NCBI GenBank assembly: GCA_006969625.1
Contig: CP030885.1
Span: 806,001 to 870,000, forward strand
Reading direction: 5' to 3'
Length of the DNA: 64,000 nucleotides
Origin: Rhodospirillaceae bacterium
GTDB lineage: Bacteria > Pseudomonadota > Alphaproteobacteria > Kiloniellales > DSM-21159
Positions 50,609 through 58,737 of this stretch are shown one piece after another. Every line of letters begins with the position of its first letter. The stretch's first letter is position 1. The notes beneath the pieces were generated by a model. The model worked only from the letters and a program-made list of their open reading frames with translations, made no database searches and was not told the origin of the DNA. The translations under genes were made by a program, and so were the position numbers.

Positions 50609-51586
50609 ATGCGTATTCTCGCGATCCTACCCACTCGCCTCGGGGATGCCGTGCTGGCCACCGGCTGCGTCGAGGCCGTGCGCCGGCAGCACCCGAAGGC
50701 CGCCTTCACCCTGGCCGCCAGCCCGCTGGCCGCCCAGATCTTCGGTGCCATGCCGCAGGTCGAGCGCATCCGACTGCTGCGCAAGCAGCCGCTGGGGCTG
50801 CACTGGGCGGGGCTGTGGCTGAAGTCGGTCTTCGCCGGCTGGTCCCTGGTGCTCGACCTGCGGGCCTCGGTGATCGCCTACAGCGTGCCGACCGTGCGCA
50901 AGCTGGTGGTCGGCAAGGCCGACCCCGCCGTGCATCGGGTGGCCGAACTGGGGGCGCTGCTCGGGCTCGACCCGCCGCCGGCGCCCTGCCTGTGGTTTGC
51001 CGAGGCGCACCGCCAGCAGGCCGCCGCGCTGCTGGAGGGCGTCGCCGGCCCGGTCCTGGCCATTGCGCCGACCGCCAACTGGTCCGGCAAGATCTGGCCG
51101 GCCGAGCGCTTCGTCGAGGCGGCGCTGGCACTGACCGCGCCTGGCGGTCCGTTGCCCGACGCCAGCATCGCCGTGCTCGGCGCGCAGCACGAGCGGGCGC
51201 TGGCCAACCCGGTGCTGGCGAAGCTGCCGCCCGAGCGCCGGCTCGACTGGATCGGCACGCCGCCGCTGCCGGTGCTGGGCGCCGCCCTGTCGCGCTGCCG
51301 CCTGTTCCTGGGCAACGATTCCGGGCTGATGCACCTGGCGGCGGCGGCCGGCTGCCCGACGCTGGGCCTGTTCGGCCCGACCAACGAGGTGCGCTACGCG
51401 CCCTGGGGCACGCACGCGGCCGTCGTGCGCACGCCGGAGAGCTGGGCGGACTTCGCCGCCCGGCCGGACTTCGATCCCGCCGCGAACGCCCCCTACATGC
51501 ACAGCCTAGAGGTCGCGCCCGTGCTGGCCGCGGCGCGCGAGCTGCTCGAGCGCACCCAGGACCGCGTCCAGGCCCAGGGCGCTTAG
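50609..51586 (+). CDS. GT9-family glycosyltransferase (heptosyltransferase-like)
   Basis: 325 residues from the ATG at 50609. It has the ADP-heptose:LPS heptosyltransferase fold: ILAILPTRLGDAVLATGCVEAV at the start, WSLVLDLRAS, APTANWSGKIWPAERF, LGAALSRCRLFLGNDSGLMH and CPTLGLFGPTNEVRYAPWG. It likely adds a heptose or another sugar to the lipid A-core. Its last 81 bp overlap the end of the next GT9 gene on the opposite strand. Confidence 0.87.
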   Translation: MRILAILPTRLGDAVLATGCVEAVRRQHPKAAFTLAASPLAAQIFGAMPQVERIRLLRKQPLGLHWAGLWLKSVFAGWSLVLDLRASVIAYSVPTVRKLVVGKADPAVHRVAELGALLGLDPPPAPCLWFAEAHRQQAAALLEGVAGPVLAIAPTANWSGKIWPAERFVEAALALTAPGGPLPDASIAVLGAQHERALANPVLAKLPPERRLDWIGTPPLPVLGAALSRCRLFLGNDSGLMHLAAAAGCPTLGLFGPTNEVRYAPWGTHAAVVRTPESWADFAARPDFDPAANAPYMHSLEVAPVLAAARELLERTQDRVQAQGA

Positions 51587-52459
51587 CGGATCGCGCTGCA
51601 GGGTGGCGGCGGCCGGCCCGCGCGGCGCGATCTTCACCGGGTCGGAGGCGGCGGAGAACAGCGTCAGGGTCGGGCAGCCGGCCGCGGCGATCAGGTGCAT
51701 AGGCCCGGTGTCGTTGCCGACCGCCAGCTCGGCCCGCCGCGCCAGCGCGGCAATCTGGGCGAAATCCGTGCGCCCGCGCAGGTCGCGGGCGGCGGGGCAG
51801 GCGCCGACGATGGCCTGCAGCGCTGCCGCCTCTGCCTCGGTCCCCAACAGCAGCGGCACGACCCCCCGTTCTGCCAGCGCGGTGCCCAGCTCCGCGTAGC
51901 GCGCCGCCGGCCAGCGCTTCTCCGGCCGGCTCGGCGCGCTGCCGGGCACCAGCAGGGCGAAGCGCTCCGGCAGCTCCAGGCCGGAGAGGTCACCAGCCAG
52001 GAACGAGAGGTCGGGCCAGTCGTCGACCGCGATGCCGGCGGCCGCGAGCTGGTCGCGCTCGCGCTCGGCGATGTGTCGCCTAGCCGACATTTCGGGCGCC
52101 GGGTGCGAGGCGCCGGCGACGGTGCCGACCCACTCCGGCTTGGCGCGGCCCATCAGGCGGAAGTAGAGGGCCGAGCGGTCGTTGCGCTGCAGGTCGTAGA
52201 CCCGCGCGAAGCCGGCGCCGCGCAGGCGGGCGCGCAGGCGCGCGAGGCTGCAGAGATTCCACAGCGCCGGCCGCTCGTCGACCCAGACCTGCTGGTACAG
52301 GCCGCTGGCCTCGGCGAGCGCGACGTAGGGCCGGGTCGTCAGCAGCGTCAGCTCGGCCCGGGGATGCGCACGGCGGATCGCCTGTTGCGCGGCGAGCGAC
52401 AGCACGAAGTCGCCGAAGGCGCTGAGCTTGACCACCAGGATGCGGGACGGCGCGGACAT
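51506..52459 (-). CDS. GT9-family glycosyltransferase, second copy
   Basis: 317 residues from the ATG at 52459. ILVVKLSAFGDFVLSLAAQQAI is the GT9 start; LVPGSAPSRPEKRWPAARYAELG and AELAVGNDTGPMHLIAAAGCPTLTLFS are the donor-site blocks. It is divergent in sequence from the partner gene, so they probably use different acceptors. It converges on 50609-51586 with an 81-bp coding overlap. Confidence 0.87.
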   Translation of the reverse strand: MSAPSRILVVKLSAFGDFVLSLAAQQAIRRAHPRAELTLLTTRPYVALAEASGLYQQVWVDERPALWNLCSLARLRARLRGAGFARVYDLQRNDRSALYFRLMGRAKPEWVGTVAGASHPAPEMSARRHIAERERDQLAAAGIAVDDWPDLSFLAGDLSGLELPERFALLVPGSAPSRPEKRWPAARYAELGTALAERGVVPLLLGTEAEAAALQAIVGACPAARDLRGRTDFAQIAALARRAELAVGNDTGPMHLIAAAGCPTLTLFSAASDPVKIAPRGPAAATLQRDPLSALGLDAVLGALEQLARRGQHGRDL

Positions 52460-52555
52460 GGCCGGGCTGCATAGCAAAGCCGCGCGGCTTTAGGCATCCC
52501 GAAACCTTCGCCGGCCAGACTGACACATCGGACCGACCGTCGCGGGAGACGACCG

Positions 52556-53647
52556 CTGCTGCGCTGCCTGCACCTCTGTGCGGCCCCCGCCCGCTCGCCC
52601 CAGGGCGAGGCGGCGCTGGCGCTCGTCCGCAGCCTCGCCGACGGCGTGGCCGACAGCGCGCCGAAGGTCGTGCAGCGGCTGGTGGCGCCGGCCGATTGGC
52701 AGGCGCAGACCGACGGCCTGCCGGTCGGGTTTCGCGCCGCCCCCTTCCGCAGCTTCCTGGATCTGACGACCCGCCGGCGCATCGCCGACGAGCTGGCGGT
52801 TTTCCGCCCCGACCTCTTGCTGCTGTGGGGCGGCGAGGCGGCGCGTATCGCCCCGGCACCGCACGGCGCCGAGCGGACGGTACGGCTCGGCCTGCTGCTC
52901 GCCTACGAGGAGGTCGCGCCCTTCGCGCATGCCGGCGCCCGGCGGCTGGTCGCGCCGACCGCCGACCTGGCCGACTGGGCGCGCGAGTCCGGCTGGCCGG
53001 AGGAGGAGGTCGGCGTGCTCGCACCGGTCGTGCCGGAACCGCCGGTGGCGCCTCTATTGCGCGAGCGCTGGGACACGCCGGGTGCGGCGGACCTGATCGC
53101 CGTCCCGGCCAGCGACGAGCCCGGCTGCGCGCTGGCGCTCGACGCCCTGGCCCGGCTGTCCGAGGAGGTCTGGCTGTGGCTGGCCCCGCCGACCTCCAAC
53201 CCGCGGCGCCTGAAGCGCCGCCTGCGCAAGGACCGGCTCAGCGGCCGGGTCCGGCTGGTCGACGCGCCGGAGCTGGCCGTCGCCGGTGCCGACCTGGCGC
53301 TCGTCGCACGCACCGACGACCCCATCGGCCTGCCGGTGGTCGCCTCCTGGGCCGCCGAGCGCGCGGTGGTGGCGCTGGCGGCGCCGGGACCGGCGGCGCT
53401 GATCGCGCACGACCGCGACGGCCTGCTGCTCACCCCCGACGATCCGGCCCGCCTGGCCGATGTGCTGGGGCGTCTGCTCGCCGACCCGCTGCGCTGCGAC
53501 CGCTTGGCGGCCGCCGGCCGCGCCGTCTACGACCGCGACTACGCCGCCGTGCGCGCCGCCGACCGCTGGCAACTCATGCTGGAGACGCTCGCCGGCCCGC
53601 CGAAGGCCACGCAGCGCGGCGAGGCCGGCACCGACATCCGCGTTTAG
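52556..53647 (+). CDS. GT4-like glycosyltransferase
   Basis: About 363 residues. The first standard start is a GTG at 52646, but the frame is open back to 52475. The first 30 upstream codons (LHLCAAPARSPQGEAALALV) look like the first strand and helix of a GT-B fold, and GGGAG precedes a CTG at 52556, so I place the start there with low certainty. The C-terminal half has VDAPELAVAGADLALVARTD, GLPVVASWAAERAVVALAAPG, LIAHDRDGLLLTPDDP and LADVLGRLLADPLRCDRLAAAG, as in GT4 enzymes. It forms a small group with the two GT9 genes. Confidence 0.72.
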   Translation: MLRCLHLCAAPARSPQGEAALALVRSLADGVADSAPKVVQRLVAPADWQAQTDGLPVGFRAAPFRSFLDLTTRRRIADELAVFRPDLLLLWGGEAARIAPAPHGAERTVRLGLLLAYEEVAPFAHAGARRLVAPTADLADWARESGWPEEEVGVLAPVVPEPPVAPLLRERWDTPGAADLIAVPASDEPGCALALDALARLSEEVWLWLAPPTSNPRRLKRRLRKDRLSGRVRLVDAPELAVAGADLALVARTDDPIGLPVVASWAAERAVVALAAPGPAALIAHDRDGLLLTPDDPARLADVLGRLLADPLRCDRLAAAGRAVYDRDYAAVRAADRWQLMLETLAGPPKATQRGEAGTDIRV

Positions 53648-53709
53648 GGGATTTTCGCCCGGCGCGGCCTCGGGCACGATGCGGCCTCGCTTTCGGGAGT
53701 TTCGCCGCG

Positions 53710-54126
53710 ATGCTGCTTGACCGCCTGGTGCCCCTGCTGAACGTCGAAGATCTCGAGGCCAGCCTCGACTTCTACCGCAACGCCCTCGGCTTCTCGGTCG
53801 AGAACCGGCACGACGCGGATGGAGAACCGATCTGGGCGCTGATCTCGCATGGCCCCGTCCAGCTCATGCTGAACCGGCCGGACGGCGCGGACAGCGCCGC
53901 GCGACGCGCCCGCCCGAGCTACGGCGAGACGCTGTTCTACTTCTATGTCCCCGACGCCCGGGCAGCGCACGAGGAATTGAGCGACCGCGGCTACGCCCCT
54001 GGCCCACTGGAGGAGCAGGCCTACGGCGTGCGGGAGTTCACCTTGCGCGACCCCGACGGCTACGAGCTCGCCTTCGCAAGCTGGCTCGGCGGCGAGGGCA
54101 TCGGGTTGGAGAGTGAGGAGGGCTAG
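53710..54126 (+). CDS. VOC/glyoxalase-family protein
   Basis: 138 residues with two beta-alpha-beta-beta-beta units: PLLNVEDLEASLDFYRNALGF at the start, then LMLNRP, LFYFYVPDARAAHEELSDRGY and VREFTLRDPDGYELAF. The Glu of DPDGYEL is the usual metal ligand. It is a member of the bleomycin-resistance/dioxygenase-like superfamily; the substrate is unknown. Confidence 0.83.
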   Translation: MLLDRLVPLLNVEDLEASLDFYRNALGFSVENRHDADGEPIWALISHGPVQLMLNRPDGADSAARRARPSYGETLFYFYVPDARAAHEELSDRGYAPGPLEEQAYGVREFTLRDPDGYELAFASWLGGEGIGLESEEG

Positions 54127-54164
54127 CCGCGCCGTGCGGCGTGCCGAGCCGCGGGGTGAGGCGC

Positions 54165-54764
54165 ATGTACAGGCTCGAGTTCTGGTACGAGTTCGCCAGC
54201 ACCTACTCCTATCCCGCTGCGATGCGCGTCGAGCGGGAAGCGCTGGCCGCGGGCGTCGAGCTGCGCTGGCGCCCCTTCCTGCTCGGGCCGCTGTTCGCCG
54301 AGCTCGGCTGGACGACCTCGCCCTTCAACATTCAGCCGGACAAGGGCGCCTACATGTGGCGCGACGTGGCGCGCACCTGCCGGCGGCTCGACCTGCCCTT
54401 CGTGCGGCCCGACCCCTTTCCGCAGAACGGCCTGCTGGCCGCGCGCATCGCCAACGCGCTGCCGGACGGGGCGCCGCGCGCGCGCTTCAGCCGCGCCGTC
54501 TACCGTGCCGAGTTCGCCGACGGCGCCCAGATCGCCGATCCGGCGGTGCTGGCCGATCTGCTGGCGGGCGAGGGGGAGGATGCGCCCACGCTGCTCGCCG
54601 CGGCCAGCGCGTCCGAAACCAAGCAGGCCCTGCGGGCGGCCACCGAGCAGGCCAAGGCGCACGGGATCTTCGGCGCGCCCACCTGGCGCTGCGCCGACGG
54701 CGAGATCTTCTGGGGCAACGACCGCCTGGAGGAGGCTCTGGCCTGGGCGGTCGCCCTCGGCTGA
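54165..54764 (+). CDS. 2-hydroxychromene-2-carboxylate isomerase-like (DsbA-family)
   Basis: 199 residues from the ATG at 54165. Thioredoxin-like fold of the HCCA isomerase/kappa-GST group: LEFWYEFASTYSYPAAM with the Ser that replaces the Cys pair, RWRPFLLGPLF, LPFVRPDPFPQNG, and the C-terminal HGIFGAPTW with its cis-Pro, then FWGNDRLEEAL. It uses glutathione to isomerise a naphthalene-pathway intermediate; most genomic copies act on unknown aromatics. Confidence 0.85.
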   Translation: MYRLEFWYEFASTYSYPAAMRVEREALAAGVELRWRPFLLGPLFAELGWTTSPFNIQPDKGAYMWRDVARTCRRLDLPFVRPDPFPQNGLLAARIANALPDGAPRARFSRAVYRAEFADGAQIADPAVLADLLAGEGEDAPTLLAAASASETKQALRAATEQAKAHGIFGAPTWRCADGEIFWGNDRLEEALAWAVALG

Positions 54765-54881
54765 CCGGCGCGGCACCTGCGTCGCGGCAGCCTTGCCGCG
54801 GGATGCCTAGCGCCGCCGCGGTACAGCGGCTATATCTCCGGTCGAAACATTCCAACGGATCGCGCCGGAAGGAGGCATCTC

Positions 54882-56048
54882 ATGAGCGGCTGCATCGTCG
54901 GTTGGGCGCACACGCCCTTCGGCAAGCACGAGGGCTCGGACGTCGAGGACCTGATCGCCCAGGTGGCGACCCAGGCGGTCGCCGACGCCGGGCTGGCGCC
55001 GGAGGACATCGACGAGATCGTCCTGGGCACCTACGGCGAGGCCTTCTCGGCCCAGGGCTTCCCGGCCTCGCTGGTGCTGCAGACCTCCGACGCCTTCCGC
55101 TTCAAGCCGGCGACGCGCGTCGAGAACGCCTGCGCCACCGGCTCCGCCGCCATCCGCCAGGGCCTCAAGACCCTGAAGGCGAAGGAGGGCCGCTTCGTCC
55201 TAGTCGTCGGCGTCGAGACCATGACCAACCTGCCGGGCAAGCAGATCGGCGAGACCCTGCTGAAGGCCTCCTACGTCAAGGAGGAGAGCGAGATCGAGGG
55301 TGGCTTCGCCGGCGTCTTCGGCGTCATCGCCGCCCAGTACTTCCAGCGCCACGGCGACCAGTCGGACGCCCTGGCGGCGATCGCGGCCAAGAACCACGCC
55401 AACGGCGTCGCCAACCCCTACGCCCAGATGCGCAAGGACCTGGGCTACGACTTCTGCCGCACCGTCAGCGACAAGAACCCCTACGTCGCCGGGCCGCTGA
55501 AGCGCACCGACTGCTCCCTGGTCTCCGACGGCGCCGCCGCCATCGTGCTGACCGACGAGGAGACGGCGCGCTCCATGGACAAGGCCGTGCGGTTCCGCGC
55601 CAACGTGCAGGTCAACGACTACCTGCCGCTCAGCAAGCGCGACATCGTGCAGTTCGAGGGCTGCGCCGAGGCCTGGAGTCGCGCCCACGCCGAGGCCGGC
55701 ACCAGCCTGGACGACCTGAAGCTGGTCGAGACCCACGACTGCTTCACCATCGCCGAACTGCTGGAGTACGAGGCGATGGGCCTGGCGCCGCGCGGCCAGG
55801 GCGCCAAGGCGGCGCTGGAGGGCTGGACGAAGAAGGACGGCAAGCTGCCGGTCAACCCCTCCGGCGGGCTGAAGTCCAAGGGCCACCCGATCGGCGCCAC
55901 CGGCGTGTCGATGCACGCCCTGTGCGCCATGCAGCTCACCGGCGCCGCCGGCGACATGCAGATCGAGGGCGCCGACCTGGCCGGCATCTTCAACATGGGT
56001 GGCGCCGCCGTCGCCAACTACGTCTCGATCCTCGAGCCGTTGAAGTAG
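54882..56048 (+). CDS. SCP2-type thiolase / acetyl-CoA acetyltransferase
   Basis: 388 residues from the ATG at 54882 (GGAGG 8 bp upstream). Nucleophile Cys84 in VENACATGSAA; second-domain His in VETHDCFTIAELLEYEAMG, and HPIGATG (His335) in the C-terminal block. The lack of the usual C-terminal Cys-x-Gly and the AELLEYE segment place it with SCP-x/SCP2 thiolases rather than PhaA. It cleaves or forms 3-ketoacyl-CoA. In this group a separate DUF35/OB protein often follows; none is seen here. Confidence 0.87.
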   Translation: MSGCIVGWAHTPFGKHEGSDVEDLIAQVATQAVADAGLAPEDIDEIVLGTYGEAFSAQGFPASLVLQTSDAFRFKPATRVENACATGSAAIRQGLKTLKAKEGRFVLVVGVETMTNLPGKQIGETLLKASYVKEESEIEGGFAGVFGVIAAQYFQRHGDQSDALAAIAAKNHANGVANPYAQMRKDLGYDFCRTVSDKNPYVAGPLKRTDCSLVSDGAAAIVLTDEETARSMDKAVRFRANVQVNDYLPLSKRDIVQFEGCAEAWSRAHAEAGTSLDDLKLVETHDCFTIAELLEYEAMGLAPRGQGAKAALEGWTKKDGKLPVNPSGGLKSKGHPIGATGVSMHALCAMQLTGAAGDMQIEGADLAGIFNMGGAAVANYVSILEPLK

Positions 56049-56070
56049 CGGGGCCGCCGATCGGGCGTCC

Positions 56071-57660
56071 TCAGAAGAGGGCGAAACGCCGGTCCCACGC
56101 CTGGGCGGCGCCGCGCACCGGCCCCGGCCGCTCCAGCGCCGCCACGAGCTCGGCGAAGTGCGGGCTGTCGCGGCGGACATGCACAGCAAGTCCTGCCAGG
56201 GAAACGTTCGCGTAGAGCGGCTTCAGGCGCGGGTGCGCCGCGAGGTGGGCATAGGCGTACTGCGCCGCCGGCTCGACCCAGACGTCTGGCAGACCCCACT
56301 CGCTCTCCAGGTAGCGGCGAAACCGCTCGGCGGCGTCCGGCGTGCCCGCCAGCCGCGCCACGGTCGCGTCGTTGAGCCCGGCCAAGTCGAGGTGGCGCCC
56401 ACCGAAGAGGTACGGGGCCAGCCCGCTCTCCGAGGCGGCCAGTGTGACCTCGTCGCGCCAGGGCCCCAGGCGCTCGCCGATGACGGCGTAGGCGTCCCAG
56501 CCGTCGAGCGCGGCGCTGGCGCGGCCGCGCATCTCGGTGAAGGCGCCGAGCTGGTGGCCGACGAAGACCGCCAGCAGAAGCGCCAGGCCCAGTCTTGCGG
56601 GCACAGCGCGCAGCAGCTCGGGCGGGCGCACGTGCCAGGCCCGGGCGGCCAGGTGACCCAGCAGGATCGCAATCAGCGGCACCAGTGGCATGTGGAAGCG
56701 GTGGTCGAAGCCCATGACGGGGGCGATCGACAGCAGATAGAGCGTATAGACCAGGGCTGGCAGGGCCAGCACCAGGCTTGTCCGGCCGACCTGGCGACCG
56801 AGGAGCGTCAGCAGCGCTGCGATCAGCACCAGCGAAACGGCGACCAGCGTCACGAAGTGGGCCAGGGTGTTGACCGTCCATTCGGCCAGCACCGGCGTGG
56901 TCCAGACGGTCAGCGGCGCAATCTTCATGTGGGCCGCCAACGGCACCGGCGTTCCGAAGAGCCAGGCATGACAGGCCACGGCGAAGCCGACGCTGGCAGC
57001 GAACCCGGTGAGCAGTGCGAGGACGGGCGCCCGCGGCCGCGTGTCGGATTGCGCCAGGACGACCGCCAGGCCGGCGAGACCGCCGCACAGCAGCGGCAGG
57101 TCCGGCCGCACGAGGTAGCTCGCTCCGGCCAGCGCGCCGAGCAGTGCGCCGCCGCCGGCGCGCCGCGGCGCGCCGCCGAGGCATGCCCAGGCAACCGCGG
57201 CGACGACCGCCATCGCCAGGCTGGTCTCCATGCCGTTGAGCGCATGGCGGATCACGGCGGGGGTCAGCGCGAGCTGGAGCACGATCGGGGCGGCGAGCCA
57301 ACGGGCCCCCGGACCGGCCACCCGCCAGACGGCCAGTGCCACAAGAGCCAGCATGGTCATGGTCGCGCTCAGGCCCACGATGTCCGCCACTGCCGCGGCT
57401 GGCTGTCCGGCGACACGGGCGAGGCCGCTGAGGAGAAGGGGATAGGCAATCGAGGTTGCGCCGGCGGTCGGCGGGCCGGCCGGGTTCCAGACGAAGCCCA
57501 GACCTGCGGCCAGGTGATCGGCATAGCGGAAGAAGATGTAGCTGTCATCGACGCGGCCGCCGTCGAAGTAACCGACGGCAAAGCCGACGAGCAGCAGCGC
57601 GGCCGTCGCGACCGCGGCTGCGACCAGGGTCGCCTCTCGCGGGCGCACACGCTCGCGCAT
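56071..57660 (-). CDS. GT-C membrane glycosyltransferase, arabinofuranosyltransferase-like
   Basis: 529 residues with about nine to ten hydrophobic helices and a C-terminal soluble domain from 400. The first periplasmic loop carries the GT-C acidic motif DDSYIFFRYADHLAAGLGF (Asp38-Asp39), followed by NPAGPPTAGATSIAYPLLL, the pattern of mycobacterial AftB/GT89-type enzymes that use polyprenyl-phospho-arabinofuranose. It is divergent from three genes that would make exactly this donor, which supports the assignment. It acts on the periplasmic face; the acceptor is unknown. Confidence 0.72.
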   Translation of the reverse strand: MRERVRPREATLVAAAVATAALLLVGFAVGYFDGGRVDDSYIFFRYADHLAAGLGFVWNPAGPPTAGATSIAYPLLLSGLARVAGQPAAAVADIVGLSATMTMLALVALAVWRVAGPGARWLAAPIVLQLALTPAVIRHALNGMETSLAMAVVAAVAWACLGGAPRRAGGGALLGALAGASYLVRPDLPLLCGGLAGLAVVLAQSDTRPRAPVLALLTGFAASVGFAVACHAWLFGTPVPLAAHMKIAPLTVWTTPVLAEWTVNTLAHFVTLVAVSLVLIAALLTLLGRQVGRTSLVLALPALVYTLYLLSIAPVMGFDHRFHMPLVPLIAILLGHLAARAWHVRPPELLRAVPARLGLALLLAVFVGHQLGAFTEMRGRASAALDGWDAYAVIGERLGPWRDEVTLAASESGLAPYLFGGRHLDLAGLNDATVARLAGTPDAAERFRRYLESEWGLPDVWVEPAAQYAYAHLAAHPRLKPLYANVSLAGLAVHVRRDSPHFAELVAALERPGPVRGAAQAWDRRFALF

Positions 57661-57778
57661 ATCCCCCTCGCCAGCCCACCGAGCCCGCGCACATTAGTCG
57701 TTGCACCGCCCGCCGGCCATGCCGTTTTGTGTGTGTGATGCAAGGGTGACATCGCCCGTCGAGGGCTTGGCTGGCGGG

Positions 57779-57820
57779 GCGCAGGGATCTGGGCGCAGGG
57801 ATCTGGGCGCAGGGATGGGG
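57779..57820 (+). repeat. Three 14-bp tandem repeats in the leader of the arabinose operon
   Basis: GCGCAGGGATCTGG at 57779 and 57793, and GCGCAGGGATGGGG at 57807, immediately before the GTG start at 57826. The third copy supplies the GGGGAG-type ribosome site. Copy-number change here would alter the leader or start spacing. Confidence 0.8.
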
Positions 57821-57825
57821 AGCGG

Positions 57826-58737
57826 GTGAGAGGGAGCACGGAAAGCAGCGACGGCAAGGCAGCGGGCGCCGCGAAACTCGCCGCGGCCGTGCGGCTCTTG
57901 CGCCCGCGGCAGTTCGTCAAGAATCTCTTCGTTGCCGCGCCTTTGTTCTTCACGCCGGAGGCGCTCACGCCGACGACGGCGCTGGCGGTGGGAGTGGCGG
58001 TGCTCGCCTTCTGCCTCGTCGCCGGGGGGCTGTATGCGGTCAACGACATCCTCGACCGCGACGCCGACCGTCTCCACCCGGTCAAGCGCCACAGGCCCCT
58101 GGCCGCCGGCACGCTCGGCGTCGGTCCGGCGGCGGCGCTGGCCGGCGTCTGCCTGTTCGCCGGGCTGGCCTTGGCGCTCGCGCTCTCCCTGGCGTTCGGC
58201 GCCCTGGTCATCGCCTACGCCGTGCTGGTGACGGCCTACGGCCTTTACCTCAAGCGCATCGCCCTGCTCGACGTCGCCTGCATCGCCTTGGGCTTTGTCC
58301 TGCGGGTCGAGGCGGGCGCGGTGGTCATCCAGGTCGAGCCTTCGCCCTGGATCCTGGTGATGACGGGGCTGCTCGCCCTGCTGATCGCGGTCGGCAAGCG
58401 CCGCGACGACCTGGTGCTCCGGCTCGACGACAACCATCGCAAGGTCTTGTCGGGATACACGCTGGCGTTCCTCGACCTGGTGATGGCGATGCTGCTGGCC
58501 GCCACGCTGGTCGCCTACCTGATCTTCACCACCGACGCGGCGGCGATGGCCCGGCTGGGGGCCGAACGGCTTTATGTCACGGCCCCCTTCGTGGTGCTCG
58601 GGCTGCTGCGCTACCTGCAGATCGTCATGGTCGAGCAGCGCTCGGGTGATCCCACCGAGCTGATCCTGACCGACACCTTCCTGATGGTCACCGTTGCGGC
58701 CTGGATCGGGAGCTTCGCGTGGCTGATCTACCTCTAG
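57826..58737 (+). CDS. UbiA-family decaprenyl-phosphate phosphoribosyltransferase-like
   Basis: 303 residues from a GTG at 57826. The protein has about eight membrane helices and the DPPR-synthase marks: RLLRPRQFVKNLFVAAPLFF at 23-42, the first Asp-rich motif NDILDRDAD (Asn73-Asp81) followed by HPVKRHRPLAAG, then LKRIALLDVACIALGFVLRV and VGKRRDDL. These distinguish it from ubiquinone or heme O UbiA enzymes. It moves phosphoribose from PRPP to a polyprenyl phosphate, the first committed step to polyprenyl-phospho-arabinose. The next gene overlaps it by 19 bp. Confidence 0.85.
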   Translation: MRGSTESSDGKAAGAAKLAAAVRLLRPRQFVKNLFVAAPLFFTPEALTPTTALAVGVAVLAFCLVAGGLYAVNDILDRDADRLHPVKRHRPLAAGTLGVGPAAALAGVCLFAGLALALALSLAFGALVIAYAVLVTAYGLYLKRIALLDVACIALGFVLRVEAGAVVIQVEPSPWILVMTGLLALLIAVGKRRDDLVLRLDDNHRKVLSGYTLAFLDLVMAMLLAATLVAYLIFTTDAAAMARLGAERLYVTAPFVVLGLLRYLQIVMVEQRSGDPTELILTDTFLMVTVAAWIGSFAWLIYL

